DNA from: JBCBDX01 sp039822005
GTDB taxonomy: Bacteria > Pseudomonadota > Alphaproteobacteria > Rhizobiales > Rhizobiaceae
Length of the DNA stretch: 64,000 bases
Reading direction: 5' to 3'
Assembly: GCA_039822005.1 (NCBI GenBank)
Contig: JBCBMZ010000005.1
Span: 122,915-186,914 of the forward strand
The translations under genes were made by a program, and so were the position numbers. This document shows, piece by piece, positions 1 to 9,130 of the stretch. The notes under the pieces were generated by a model. It ran no database searches. It worked only from the letters and a program-made list of their open reading frames with translations, and was not told where the DNA came from. How positions within the stretch are numbered: position 1 is the first letter of the stretch; the number at the start of each line of letters is the position of its first letter.

Positions 1-229
1 CAGTGTCAGAAACCTCGGCTTCACCCAGCAAAACATCATAAGATGAAACCGTGCGCGAATGACGTTCAATACCAAGGCCCGTGCTGGCATTGCCTTGAGG
101 ATCAACATCGATAACGAGAACCCGCTCACCAATGGCCGCTAACGCTGTCGCCAAGTTGATCGCCGTAGTTGTTTTACCGACGCCGCCTTTTTGGTTTGCT
201 ATGGTAATTACACGTGGTGAAAGAGACAT
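1..229 (-). CDS. parA: Chromosome partitioning ATPase ParA (N-terminal part, cut by window edge)
   Basis: Only the first 76 residues are visible. They contain the deviant Walker A motif KGGVGKTTT (residues 14-22) and the DVDPQGN motif that follows it in ParA/Soj proteins. ParA drives segregation of the origin region together with ParB, which binds parS. The parS sites found upstream at 832, 2830 and 2876 agree with this. The start is the ATG at 229, 23 bp after the stop of rsmG, so it is probably co-transcribed with rsmG and mnmG. The gene continues beyond position 1, and parB is expected next. Confidence 0.93.
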   Translation of the reverse strand, partial: MSLSPRVITIANQKGGVGKTTTAINLATALAAIGERVLVIDVDPQGNASTGLGIERHSRTVSSYDVLLGEAEVSDT

Positions 230-252
230 GGCGCTATGTTTCTGTTGTGTTT

Positions 253-885
253 TCACGATCCAATGGCGGTTAACTGGGAAACTTCCAATATGGCGGAATC
301 CGGTGCCGTTCGGCTATTATAAACTACCAGATCAAACCCCCATTTTGTACGGCTTTTTTCAACTTCCCCCACATATTCGCGTCCTTTCATGAAAAGGCCA
401 ACAGAGCCAGTCGACAACCACTGTTGAGTCATTTCGAGAAGTATATCAAGCTCGGCAAGAGCACGGGCTGTCACGACTTGGGGCGGGTCAATTTGAGGTA
501 AAGCCTCATTAATACGCATCGGAAGAACTTGCGCCTGGGGGGCATATTTTGCTTTTGCCACCTGCAAAAACCCGCACTTTTTCCGATTGCTCTCAACGAG
601 TGTCACACGTGAATCATTAGCCTCGGCCAAGGCGATTGCAACGACCATCCCCGGGAAACCTCCACCCGAGCCGAGATCCACCCAATGCCGTTCAGTTTGT
701 CGTAGGTTGAGAAGCTGCAGACTATCGACAACATGGCGGTGCCAAAACTCTTCGCGGGTAGACGGGGCGACCAGATTTATCCGATCAGCCCAAATGTGAA
801 AATCATTGGAAAAAGCTTCAAGTCGGCTAAATGTTTCACGTGAAACATTGACACCCGACACATCACAAAGGGTTTCCCAATTCAC
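253..885 (-). CDS. rsmG: 16S rRNA (guanine-N7) methyltransferase RsmG
   Basis: 210 residues, the normal length of the GidB/RsmG family. It methylates N7 of a guanine in the 530 loop of 16S rRNA using S-adenosylmethionine. The SAM-binding motif WVDLGSGGGFPG is at residues 68-79. The start is a GTG that overlaps the TGA of mnmG (GTGA), which indicates translational coupling. The early peptide NVSRET is encoded by a perfect parS site (832-847), so this coding sequence doubles as a centromere element. The order mnmG-rsmG-parA is the conserved origin-proximal arrangement. Confidence 0.95.
   Translation of the reverse strand: MNWETLCDVSGVNVSRETFSRLEAFSNDFHIWADRINLVAPSTREEFWHRHVVDSLQLLNLRQTERHWVDLGSGGGFPGMVVAIALAEANDSRVTLVESNRKKCGFLQVAKAKYAPQAQVLPMRINEALPQIDPPQVVTARALAELDILLEMTQQWLSTGSVGLFMKGREYVGEVEKSRTKWGFDLVVYNSRTAPDSAILEVSQLTAIGS
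832..847. promoter_or_regulatory. parS centromere site (perfect)
   Basis: TGTTTCACGTGAAACA matches the canonical 16-bp bacterial parS palindrome at all positions. It lies inside the 5' part of rsmG. ParB binds such sites to form the partition complex near the origin. Confidence 0.92.
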
Positions 886-2786
886 GCGGCACCGGTCAAT
901 TGGACAGCTGGAGTACTTCGTCGTTTCTCTAGTTGTATGCGGGCGATTACCAATGCAACGGCCGCCGGCGTCATTCCCTCAATTCGCTGCATCGCCGCAA
1001 TTGTCGCCGGCCTGGCAGAAGTCAGTTTTTGCTCCAACTCACTCGATAAACCAGCGATGTCACCGTAAGAAAGATCTTTGGGTATCGGTGTCTTCTCTTC
1101 GCGCTTCACGGAAGCGATGTCAGATGCCTGGCGTTTGAGGTAAACAGCATATTGCGCCTCAATGGCAACACGTTCCTGAATGTTCTTATCAAACACTCCC
1201 AACTCCACCCAAACCTTCGTGAGATCCTCAAAACCGATATCTGCATAGGATAGAAGGTCAAAGGCTGTGCGGCGGACACCATCACGATTCAAGCGAATAT
1301 CAAATCGACTCGCTTCATTCGGAGTCAAAGAAAGACTTTCACATAAATTAGTGAGTTTTCCGATCTGATGCTTTGTTTCATTAAAGGCATTAATGCGGGC
1401 TCTGCCCGCGATCCCCAACTCGATCGCCAGCGGTGTTAGCCGCGTGTCAGCATTATCGGTACGCAGAGACAAGCGATACTCCGCACGCGACGTAAACATC
1501 CGATATGGTTCTGTCACACCGCGCGCAGTAAGATCGTCAATCATCACACCGATATAACTCTGTGTCCTGCTAAAGATCACCGGGTTTTCGTCAGCCGCAA
1601 ACCGCGCAGCGTTTACACCGGCGACCAAACCCTGAGCCGCGGCTTCCTCATAACCCGTTGTTCCGTTTATCTGACCTGCAAAGAATGCACCGGGCATCTT
1701 TTCGACCATCAATGCCGGCGTCAATGCACGGGGGTCTATATGATCATATTCGATGGCATAACCAGGTTGTAGAATTCTCGCCTTTTCCAAACCTGGAATG
1801 GTCTTCAAAATCTGACATTGGACATCTTCAGGAAGAGATGTCGAAATACCGTTCGGGTATACTGTATGATCATCGAGCCCTTCAGGTTCCAAGAATATTT
1901 GATGGCTATCGCGATCCTTGAACTTGACGATCTTGTCCTCGATGGATGGACAATAGCGAGGGCCGACACCTTCAATATGGCCACCATACATCGCCGACTT
2001 CGATAGATTGTCTTCGATGATTTTATGTGTGGCCTGAGTGGTGCGCGTTATGCCGCACTCGATTTGTGGGACATTAATTTGATCCGTTAAAAAGGAAAAC
2101 GGAACCGGCTCCTCATCTGCCGCCTGCATGTCCAACTGCGACCAATCGATGGTAAGACCATCCAGTCGCGGTGGTGTACCGGTTTTCAACCGGCCCATGG
2201 GTAACTCGAGCCCGCGCAACCTGTCAGCAAGTTGTGAGCTGGGTTTTTCACCCATCCGCCCCGCCGGCATTCGTTCATCTCCAATGTGGATCAATCCACC
2301 CAAAAACGTACCGCTGGTCAGCACAAAAGCGCTTGTATTCAACCGCCGTCCATCGGCCAGTAGCAAACCATTAATCCTGCCGGTCTTATCGAACGCGATA
2401 TCGCTCACTTCACCTTCTATGATTTGAAGACCGCTGATTTCAGACAATTCAATTTGCATCGCGCTGCGATAGAGTTTGCGGTCTGCCTGTGTCCGCGGAC
2501 CGCGTACAGCTGGCCCTTTTCTTCGATTGAGCATGCGAAACTGTATGCCAGATTGATCCGCAACCCGACCCATCAAGCCGTCCAAAGCATCGACTTCGCG
2601 CACCAAATGGCCCTTGCCCAATCCGCCGATAGCAGGATTACAGGACATCACACCGATCGTATCGGCCTTCAACGTGACCAGCGCCGTATTGGCACCATAC
2701 GCCGCTGAAGAGCGCGCCGCTTCGCAGCCCGCATGGCCTCCACCAACTACGATCACATCAAAAGTGTCTGCTGCATTATCGTCCAT
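882..2786 (-). CDS. mnmG: tRNA uridine-5-carboxymethylaminomethyl modification enzyme MnmG
   Basis: 634 residues, typical for MnmG/GidA. With MnmE it installs the carboxymethylaminomethyl group on U34 of several tRNAs, using FAD and methylene-tetrahydrofolate. The N-terminal FAD-binding motif VVGGGHAGCEAA and the conserved CNPAIGGLGKGHLVREVDALDG-type block (seen as CNPAIGGLGKGH followed by LVREVDALDG) are present. The ATG at 2786 is preferred to the in-frame TTG at 2795. The stop overlaps the rsmG start by 4 bp. Its partner mnmE lies 124 bp upstream in the same direction. Confidence 0.96.
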   Translation of the reverse strand: MDDNAADTFDVIVVGGGHAGCEAARSSAAYGANTALVTLKADTIGVMSCNPAIGGLGKGHLVREVDALDGLMGRVADQSGIQFRMLNRRKGPAVRGPRTQADRKLYRSAMQIELSEISGLQIIEGEVSDIAFDKTGRINGLLLADGRRLNTSAFVLTSGTFLGGLIHIGDERMPAGRMGEKPSSQLADRLRGLELPMGRLKTGTPPRLDGLTIDWSQLDMQAADEEPVPFSFLTDQINVPQIECGITRTTQATHKIIEDNLSKSAMYGGHIEGVGPRYCPSIEDKIVKFKDRDSHQIFLEPEGLDDHTVYPNGISTSLPEDVQCQILKTIPGLEKARILQPGYAIEYDHIDPRALTPALMVEKMPGAFFAGQINGTTGYEEAAAQGLVAGVNAARFAADENPVIFSRTQSYIGVMIDDLTARGVTEPYRMFTSRAEYRLSLRTDNADTRLTPLAIELGIAGRARINAFNETKHQIGKLTNLCESLSLTPNEASRFDIRLNRDGVRRTAFDLLSYADIGFEDLTKVWVELGVFDKNIQERVAIEAQYAVYLKRQASDIASVKREEKTPIPKDLSYGDIAGLSSELEQKLTSARPATIAAMQRIEGMTPAAVALVIARIQLEKRRSTPAVQLTGAA

Positions 2787-2829
2787 GAGTTTCAATGACT
2801 CGATGTTTTGATTGCGTCAACGGGTGAAA

Positions 2830-2845
2830 GGTTTCACGTGAAACA
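2830..2845. promoter_or_regulatory. parS-like site (15/16)
   Basis: GGTTTCACGTGAAACA differs from the parS consensus only at the first base. It lies in the mnmE-mnmG gap, where no coding constraint explains the palindrome. Confidence 0.85.
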
Positions 2846-2875
2846 TTAGGTCAGACTTTGCAAAACAAGAGACAG

Positions 2876-2891
2876 TGTTTCACGTGAATCA
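2876..2891. promoter_or_regulatory. parS-like site (15/16)
   Basis: TGTTTCACGTGAATCA differs from the parS consensus at one base in the right arm. It lies 46 bp from the preceding site, so the mnmE-mnmG gap carries a tandem pair. Confidence 0.8.
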
Positions 2892-2910
2892 TGTGAATGC
2901 AGCCATGCCT

Positions 2911-4236
2911 TCATTTACCGATACAAAATGAGGAAAAAATCTCACCCAACAATTCCTCGTGGCTAACATCACCAATCAATTCGCTCAGCTGTATCGCGGC
3001 AAGCCGGAGAGATTCCGCATTTATCTCGAGCGGATCTTGAGCGTCTATTGATTTCAAAAGCTCTAGGGCACCACGCATCTTTGACGCTTGTCTTCTATTT
3101 CCGCCGCTGCGCTCGTTTAAAACACCCATGGTCTTTTCGATACGCGCTGTGACAAGGTTGACGAGCTTATCAAGCCCCTCACCTGATTTAGCGCTAACAG
3201 ACACATCGGCATTCGCTTCACCCACGCGCTTGGCCAAATCTGATTTTGAGAGTACCTTTACCTCCTCAAACGAGCCGCTGCTGTCTGAACAAACCTCTTC
3301 CCAGTATCCGTCGGATGAAAGATTGAGCACCAAATCCGCATCAAGGGCAGCATCGCGGGCGCGTGAGACACCAATTTGCTCCACCACTTCATCGCTATCG
3401 CGAATACCCGCGGTATCGGTAATGTGTACAAGAAAACCAGACAGGTCCAATTGCACTTCAATCATGTCGCGGGTGGTACCAGGTATATCCGCCACAATAG
3501 CAGCTTCCCGGCCCGCCAACACATTCAGGAGCGTGCTTTTACCAGCGTTGGGTGCGCCAAAAATCACAATTCGAAAGCCCTCTCGTATTCGGTCCGCCAC
3601 TTCTGTTCTTTGAATTTGCACCTCTATCTGATCAATAAGGTCCCGGATTTCCGCAAAGACGATATCCACGAGCGAACCCGGCACATCATCCTCATCGGCA
3701 AAATCAATGTCTGCTTCGATCATGGCCCGACTTCGCAAAACGAGATCACGCCAACCGTTATAGGTGGCGACGAGCTTGCCGTCGGTGATTAAATTAGCAT
3801 GTCGGCGTTGCGCCTTAGTTTGCGCCTGAATCAAATCACCAAGCGCCTCCGCATCCACCAAATTCATCTTCCCGTTCACATAAGCCCGACGTGTAAACTC
3901 TCCAGGCTCTGCCAATCGTACGTTCTCAAGGCGACTTAAAGATGCGAGCAATTGATCAACCACAGCACGACTGCCGTGCAAATGAAGTTCAATAACATCT
4001 TCACCGGTGAAGCTGTGCGGACCCTTAAAAGGGAGCACCAAACCACGATCAAGACGTTCATCGCTCAGCGGATCAAAAATATCGGCCAGCACAAATGCGC
4101 GTTTGCTGCAGCGCGGGTCTTCGGTGTTCATTCCAGTGACCTGCTTCAAAACGCCAAAGGCGTCGGGTCCAGAAATACGAACCACCGCGACGCCCGCTGG
4201 AAGGGCGCCGCTTGATAGAGCTACAATGGTGTCCAT
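2911..4236 (-). CDS. mnmE: tRNA modification GTPase MnmE
   Basis: 441 residues. MnmE is the GTPase partner of MnmG in U34 modification. The order is an N-terminal tetrahydrofolate-binding domain, a helical domain, and an inserted G domain with P-loop GAPNAGKST, switch DIPGTTRD, DTAGIR, and SKSD in place of NKxD. The protein ends in the invariant CIGK (CxGK). The start ATG is preceded by GGAG about 7 bases upstream. Confidence 0.96.
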   Translation of the reverse strand: MDTIVALSSGALPAGVAVVRISGPDAFGVLKQVTGMNTEDPRCSKRAFVLADIFDPLSDERLDRGLVLPFKGPHSFTGEDVIELHLHGSRAVVDQLLASLSRLENVRLAEPGEFTRRAYVNGKMNLVDAEALGDLIQAQTKAQRRHANLITDGKLVATYNGWRDLVLRSRAMIEADIDFADEDDVPGSLVDIVFAEIRDLIDQIEVQIQRTEVADRIREGFRIVIFGAPNAGKSTLLNVLAGREAAIVADIPGTTRDMIEVQLDLSGFLVHITDTAGIRDSDEVVEQIGVSRARDAALDADLVLNLSSDGYWEEVCSDSSGSFEEVKVLSKSDLAKRVGEANADVSVSAKSGEGLDKLVNLVTARIEKTMGVLNERSGGNRRQASKMRGALELLKSIDAQDPLEINAESLRLAAIQLSELIGDVSHEELLGEIFSSFCIGK

Positions 4237-4287
4237 GGTTTTACTCCATGAATCCGGCTAATTGTTTCGTAGCTGAATCGAGTTCGG

Positions 4288-5553
4288 CTATGCGTTCATG
4301 GAGTCGAAAAATTCCGGATTGTTTTTTGTCTGCTTTAACTTGTCAATCAGGAACTCGATCGCATCAGTTGTGCCCATAGGTGCAAGTATCCGACGAAGCA
4401 CATAAATCTTCTGCAGGTCAGCACGAGGCACGAGCAGATCTTCTTTACGGGTACCAGATTTCAGAATATCCATTGCCGGATAGATCCGCTTGTCGGCAAC
4501 TTTCCGATCAAGGACAATTTCCGAGTTGCCTGTCCCCTTGAACTCCTCAAAGATCACTTCATCCATGCGGCTGCCTGTATCGATCAGCGCTGTTGCAATA
4601 ATAGTAAGAGATCCGCCCTCTTCAATGTTCCGCGCCGCACCAAAGAAGCGCTTGGGCCTTTGAAGCGCGTTGGCATCAACACCACCGGTCAAGACTTTGC
4701 CGGAGGATGGGACCACCGTGTTGTAGGCGCGGCCCAATCGTGTAATGGAATCAAGCAAGATAACCACATCGCGGCCGTGCTCAACCAGTCGCTTGGCCTT
4801 TTCGATGACCATCTCAGCCACTTGAACGTGACGGGACGCCGGCTCATCGAACGTTGAAGAGACCACCTCGCCCTTCACCGACCGCTGCATATCTGTCACC
4901 TCTTCAGGCCGTTCATCGATCAGTAAAACGATCAGATAACATTCGGGATGATTGGCGGTGATTGAATGCGCGATGTTTTGAAGCAGAACTGTCTTACCGG
5001 TTCGCGGCGGTGCAACAATCAGACCCCGTTGGCCTTTGCCAAGTGGCGCTACCAAATCAATAACCCGGGCGGAATTGTCTTTCTTTTCCGGATTATCGAC
5101 TTCCATGAGCAGGCGCTCATCGGGATACAGCGGTGTCAGATTATCGAAATGGCTCTTGTGGCGGATCTTTTCCGGATCTTCGAAATTGATCGTGTTGACT
5201 TTCAACAGCGCAAAATAGCGTTCACCATCCTTGGGGCCGCGAATAGGGCCCTGCACCGTGTCTCCGGTTTTCAGAGAGAAGCGGCGCAGCTGTGATGGAG
5301 AGATATAGATATCATCCGGGCCCGGTAGGTAATTTGCGCTGGCAGAGCGCAGAAAACCAAATCCGTCCTGGAGAACCTCAACGACACCCTCACCGATGAT
5401 CTCGACATCATCGGCTGCCAATTGTTTCAAGATGGCAAACATCAATTCCTGTTTGCGCATGGTGCTGGCGTTTTCGACATCCAGCGACTCTGCAAATTCG
5501 ACCAGCTCAGTTGCTGACTTTGTTTGCAAGTCATTTAGTTTCATTTGGTCCAT
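4288..5553 (-). CDS. rho: Transcription termination factor Rho
   Basis: 421 residues, the usual alphaproteobacterial length. Rho is a hexameric RNA helicase that ends transcription. It shows an N-terminal RNA-binding domain with the cold-shock-like segment GFGFLRS, Walker A PPRTGKTVLLQ, Walker B VVILLDSITRLGRAYN and the Q/R-loop region TGGVDANALQRPKRFFGAARN. The reading frame stays open 42 codons further upstream, but that extension resembles nothing in the family. The ATG at 5553 (MDQMKLNDLQ) gives the standard N-terminus. Confidence 0.95.
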   Translation of the reverse strand: MDQMKLNDLQTKSATELVEFAESLDVENASTMRKQELMFAILKQLAADDVEIIGEGVVEVLQDGFGFLRSASANYLPGPDDIYISPSQLRRFSLKTGDTVQGPIRGPKDGERYFALLKVNTINFEDPEKIRHKSHFDNLTPLYPDERLLMEVDNPEKKDNSARVIDLVAPLGKGQRGLIVAPPRTGKTVLLQNIAHSITANHPECYLIVLLIDERPEEVTDMQRSVKGEVVSSTFDEPASRHVQVAEMVIEKAKRLVEHGRDVVILLDSITRLGRAYNTVVPSSGKVLTGGVDANALQRPKRFFGAARNIEEGGSLTIIATALIDTGSRMDEVIFEEFKGTGNSEIVLDRKVADKRIYPAMDILKSGTRKEDLLVPRADLQKIYVLRRILAPMGTTDAIEFLIDKLKQTKNNPEFFDSMNA

Positions 5554-5714
5554 TGGGACATTCCATAATTTCGTTTCTTGGAAGTATCTGAGCTGGCTCT
5601 TGAAAGGATGGTTCTTGAGAGCAGACGTCAAAAGGCAGGAAAAGAGGACGTCTTCAGATGATGCGCAGATACGCGCCAATAGCTAACAATTCAAGAGTAG
5701 ATGTTTTTAAAATG

Positions 5715-6254
5715 TCAAAACGGCTTCAAAATGACTGACAGTACGGCAATGGTCATGAGCACTGTGGGGATTTCATTGATCATGCGCCAAGTGCGCGGTG
5801 ATCGTTCATTTCGATCCTCGGCGAAAAGCCTCACACCTTTGGCCAAAGAAGCGTGAGCGGCCGTCATGCCGACAACAGCTACAAATTTGATCCAAAACCA
5901 AACATCATCAAAAAAACCACCAGCCCAAGCAAGCCACATACCCAAAATCCAAGCGATAATCATCGCCGGATTCATGATAATCTTCAAAAGCCGATGTTCC
6001 ATGACCTTCAGGGTCTCTGCCGTCTCAGAGCCCATTTTTGCGCCGGCATGATAAACAAACAGCCGCGGTAGATAGAGCATACCTGCCATCCACGCGATGA
6101 TGGCAATCACGTGAAATGCTTTGATCCAGTTATAAAGATCATCTGGTGCAAAGAAACTTATAACAGCAATCACTGCAACGAAAGCGCCAACGGCGATACC
6201 GGCACGCATTGCCGCCGATTTGCCCGCCTTCCCGACCGTCTGCGTGTTGGCCAC
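5715..6254 (-). CDS. hemJ: Protoporphyrinogen IX oxidase HemJ-type membrane protein
   Basis: 179 residues with four predicted membrane helices. The pattern KAFHVIAIIAWMAGMLYLPRL followed by MEHRLLKIIMNPAM is characteristic of HemJ (UPF0093), which oxidises protoporphyrinogen IX to protoporphyrin IX. The conserved His in AFHVIA and the Lys in RLLKIIM are present. The GTG start directly abuts the TAA of hemE (TAAGTG), so the two heme genes are almost certainly translated together. Confidence 0.92.
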   Translation of the reverse strand: MANTQTVGKAGKSAAMRAGIAVGAFVAVIAVISFFAPDDLYNWIKAFHVIAIIAWMAGMLYLPRLFVYHAGAKMGSETAETLKVMEHRLLKIIMNPAMIIAWILGMWLAWAGGFFDDVWFWIKFVAVVGMTAAHASLAKGVRLFAEDRNERSPRTWRMINEIPTVLMTIAVLSVILKPF

Positions 6255-7280
6255 TTATGCCTCACCACGGACATATTGAACCAGATAGGCCATGTCTTCC
6301 GGATCAGCCTGTGGCGTGATCCCATGGCCCAAATTAAAAACAAACGGTCCTGGCGCCAACGCATCCAGTATCCGATCCACGCCTTCCTTGATCGCAGTTC
6401 TGCCTGCAACCACCCGCATCGGATCAAGATTTCCCTGAATGGCGCCTTCTTTTTGCATATCCACAGCTATGTCCAAGGGAATCGTCCAATCAATGGCGAT
6501 CATATCAGCCCCGGTTTTTTCCCTGTAGCTACGATACTGATATCCCGCCCCCTTTGGAAACGCGATAATGGGTGTTCCGGGGCGTGCGCTCTTAACGCCT
6601 TCGATGATCTTCTTCACGGGCTTTACGCAGTATCTCTCAAATGCTTGCCGATCCATGACGCCAGCCCAGCTATCGAAAATCTTTACCACATCGGCGCCCG
6701 CATCCACCTGCGCAATCAGATATTCAATGGAAGCATCGGCAAGCGTATCAACGAGTTTTTCCAAGCCAGACGGATCCTTATACATCATGAGCCGAGACGG
6801 TGCTTGATCGCTCGTGCCGTGACCCGTAATCATATAGGTCGCAACTGTCCACGGTGCTCCGCAAAACCCCAGGAGTGTGGTCTCTAAAGGTAAGTCCTTT
6901 CGCAGCCGCTTTACTGTTTCAAAAACAGGAGCAAGATGGGTGGTGACCGTTGAAATATCGAGTTTGTCGATCTCGCCTTCTGCCAACGGACGCATTTTCG
7001 GACCTTCTCCAGTCACAAAGTGAACGTCCCGGTCGAGAGCATCGGGAATGACCAGAATGTCCGAAAACAAGATAGCTCCATCAAACCCATATCGACGGAT
7101 CGGCTGCATGGTGGCTTCCACCGCAAGATCGGGCGTATAACAAAAATCTAGAAAATTCTTCGCCTTCGCTCGTGTCTGCCTGTACTCCGGCAAATAGCGG
7201 CCTGCCTGTCGCATGACCCATATGGGTGGTGTGTCATAGCTTTTCCCTTTCATCACTTCGATGATTTTTCGATCCGCCAT
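6255..7280 (-). CDS. hemE: Uroporphyrinogen decarboxylase HemE
   Basis: 341 residues. It decarboxylates uroporphyrinogen III to coproporphyrinogen III. The family signature PPIWVMRQAGRYLPEYR is at the N-terminus and GFCGAPWTVATYM in the middle. The ATG at 7280 is chosen because AGAAAGG sits 8 bases upstream; a GTG at 7301 would add seven unconserved residues. It is transcribed away from the candidate origin region, as hemE is in Caulobacter. Confidence 0.95.
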   Translation of the reverse strand: MADRKIIEVMKGKSYDTPPIWVMRQAGRYLPEYRQTRAKAKNFLDFCYTPDLAVEATMQPIRRYGFDGAILFSDILVIPDALDRDVHFVTGEGPKMRPLAEGEIDKLDISTVTTHLAPVFETVKRLRKDLPLETTLLGFCGAPWTVATYMITGHGTSDQAPSRLMMYKDPSGLEKLVDTLADASIEYLIAQVDAGADVVKIFDSWAGVMDRQAFERYCVKPVKKIIEGVKSARPGTPIIAFPKGAGYQYRSYREKTGADMIAIDWTIPLDIAVDMQKEGAIQGNLDPMRVVAGRTAIKEGVDRILDALAPGPFVFNLGHGITPQADPEDMAYLVQYVRGEA

Positions 7281-7692
7281 TTCACAAGCCTTTCTGTCCA
7301 CAATGTCCGTTAATGAAAGGGATTAGTGGGTTATTTTTCTCTACTAAGAGTCTGTGAATTACAGGGATTATGATTTCTCCACCAGCCACTGTTGGACAAA
7401 AAATTTTCACGCATAATTGGCGCTTATCAACAGGCTGACGGATGGCTATGACGATGAAGTTAACCCTTTGTTAACCAGATTAAATATCAGAGCCGTTCTC
7501 GGTTGCACTCAGCCTGTCCACAAGGCGTTCAAGCGCAAACTGGTCTTTCCCCGCTGTTGTTAACAGAGGACAAAAAGCGGCCTAAATTTACACAGTTGGA
7601 AAAAGAAAAAGTTTCGCACACCTGAGATGGCAGCATTGTCATGTGATGGGCTAAGTTTCACAACAATCCACAAGATCAATATTTTAACGGGA
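7281..7692. other. Candidate chromosomal replication origin (oriC), hemE-maf intergenic region
   Basis: This is a 412-bp non-coding stretch between divergently transcribed hemE and maf. Seen: TTATCAACA (7424-7432), one base from the DnaA box TTATCCACA; ATTTACACA (7586-7594), one mismatch to TTWTNCACA; weaker two-mismatch copies CTGTCCACA (7294-7302 and 7514-7522), CAATCCACA (7664-7672) and, inverted, TGTGAATTA (7353-7361). A CtrA-type box lies at 7460-7474 and a GANTC methylation site at 7348-7352. Established: the Caulobacter origin lies next to hemE and carries CtrA and DnaA sites. Three parS sites are 4.5-6.5 kb away. The DnaA boxes are degenerate, so this remains an inference. Confidence 0.58.
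7460..7474. promoter_or_regulatory. CtrA-type binding site (TTAA-N7-TTAA)
   Basis: TTAACCCTTTGTTAA, followed by CC, matches the full TTAA-N7-TTAA CtrA consensus of alphaproteobacteria. It lies within the candidate origin. CtrA could repress initiation there or regulate hemE or maf. Confidence 0.65.
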
Positions 7693-8304
7693 ATGGAGCG
7701 AAAAAAAGGCGTGACTCTTGTTCTTGCATCGACAAGCCCCTTTCGGCGGGCGATTCTTGAAAATGCCGGCCTCACCTTTGACGCAGTCGGCGCGGAAATT
7801 GACGAGCGGGCAGCTGAAAAACCATTGCTTGAGACCGGTGCTGATGCAGAAGACATCGCCTCGCTCCTTGCTGAAGCCAAAGCCCTCGATGTTTCAGCGC
7901 GCATGCCCGGGGCAATCATCATCGGCGGCGACCAGACCCTTTCCATGAATGGCGAAATATTTCACAAAGCTGCCGACTTTGATGAAGCACGCCGTCGCCT
8001 TATCGCAATGGCAGGAAAAACCCACCAACTCAATTCAGCGCTCTGCCTCGTCCGGGATGGGCAGACATTGTGGCGCCACATGACGGTCGTGAATATGAAG
8101 ATGCGGGACTATTCGCCTGCCTTTGTCGGACGCTATTTGGCGAAGGCAGGCGACCAGGTGCTTAAAAGCGTTGGGATCTATCAAATTGAAGGAATTGGCG
8201 TACAATTACTCGAACGCATGGATGGCGATTATTTCTCAGTTATCGGCCTGCCGCTTTTGCCCCTGCTCGAACAATTAAGACGATTGGAAGCTATTGATGC
8301 ATGA
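7693..8304 (+). CDS. maf: Maf-like nucleotide pyrophosphatase
   Basis: 203 residues. Maf proteins hydrolyse non-canonical or regulatory nucleoside triphosphates and are linked to septum control. The N-terminal motif LASTSPFRR is the variant of LASxSPRR, and the central IIGGDQTLS and late KSVGIYQIEGIG blocks are conserved. The ATG at 7693 is preferred; the frame is open 22 codons upstream, but that stretch belongs to the origin candidate and is not family-like. It overlaps aroE by 8 bp and begins the maf-aroE-coaE-dnaQ series. Confidence 0.9.
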   Translation: MERKKGVTLVLASTSPFRRAILENAGLTFDAVGAEIDERAAEKPLLETGADAEDIASLLAEAKALDVSARMPGAIIIGGDQTLSMNGEIFHKAADFDEARRRLIAMAGKTHQLNSALCLVRDGQTLWRHMTVVNMKMRDYSPAFVGRYLAKAGDQVLKSVGIYQIEGIGVQLLERMDGDYFSVIGLPLLPLLEQLRRLEAIDA

Positions 8305-9130
8305 GGAAGCACGCGCCTTTGTTATCGGCTATCCTATCGCCCACTCCCGATCGCCGTTGATTCATCGATTTTGGCTCGAGCAGCTGCGGACAATGGGAAG
8401 CTATGACAGGCTTGAGGTGCTTCCAGATGCATTGTCGGAATTTGTCAAACAAATGCGGGCAAAAAAGTGGCGTGGCTGCAACGTCACCATCCCCCACAAG
8501 CAAGCCATTATGGATTTGGTCGATGATGTGTCACCTGAAGCGCGCCATATCGGCGCTGCCAACACACTTTGGTTTGACGATGATCAGCTAAAGGCCACCA
8601 ATACGGATGCTTATGGTTTTGCCGCCAATATGGATGATTATGCACCCCGTTGGAAAAGCGCGAAGACATGTTTGATAATAGGGGCCGGAGGCGCTGCCCG
8701 TGCCGTTATCTACGCATGCAGGCAGGTGGGAATTGGTTCGATAACCATTGTCAACCGAACAACGACAAAAGCAGAGAAGCTTTCCGAGGATTTTGACGTT
8801 CAAGCAGCGGACATGACTGAGGCACTGCGAGATATCAGCCCCTTTGAGCTCATCATCAACACGACATCAGCCGGAATGGGTGACATTTCTCCGCTTCCAA
8901 TAGATTTCAAGTCCGCGCAATCTGCCGCAATCGCTGCCGACATTGTTTATGCGCCGCTCAACACGCAATTTCTTTTATCAGCGAGAGCCCATGGTCTCCA
9001 TACAGTCGATGGTTTGGGCATGCTTTTGCATCAGGCGGTGCCCGGATTTGAGAAATGGTTTGGGCGCCGGCCAAAGGTCAATCTCCCATTGCGCCGTTTG
9101 ATCCTAAGTGATCTGGGTGAACCGACGTGA
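8297..9130 (+). CDS. aroE: Shikimate dehydrogenase AroE
   Basis: 277 residues. It reduces 3-dehydroshikimate to shikimate with NADPH. The substrate loop GYPIAHSRSPLIHRFWL, the catalytic lysine in NVTIPHKQ and the nucleotide-binding GAGGAARAV are visible, as is the late DGLGMLLHQA block. The ATG at 8297 lies inside the end of maf, consistent with coupling. Confidence 0.95.
   Translation: MHEEARAFVIGYPIAHSRSPLIHRFWLEQLRTMGSYDRLEVLPDALSEFVKQMRAKKWRGCNVTIPHKQAIMDLVDDVSPEARHIGAANTLWFDDDQLKATNTDAYGFAANMDDYAPRWKSAKTCLIIGAGGAARAVIYACRQVGIGSITIVNRTTTKAEKLSEDFDVQAADMTEALRDISPFELIINTTSAGMGDISPLPIDFKSAQSAAIAADIVYAPLNTQFLLSARAHGLHTVDGLGMLLHQAVPGFEKWFGRRPKVNLPLRRLILSDLGEPT

Noticed and set aside
5554..5679. 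N-terminal extension of Rho by 42 residues
   Set aside because: The sequence is not family-like, and the ATG at 5553 gives the exact usual length.
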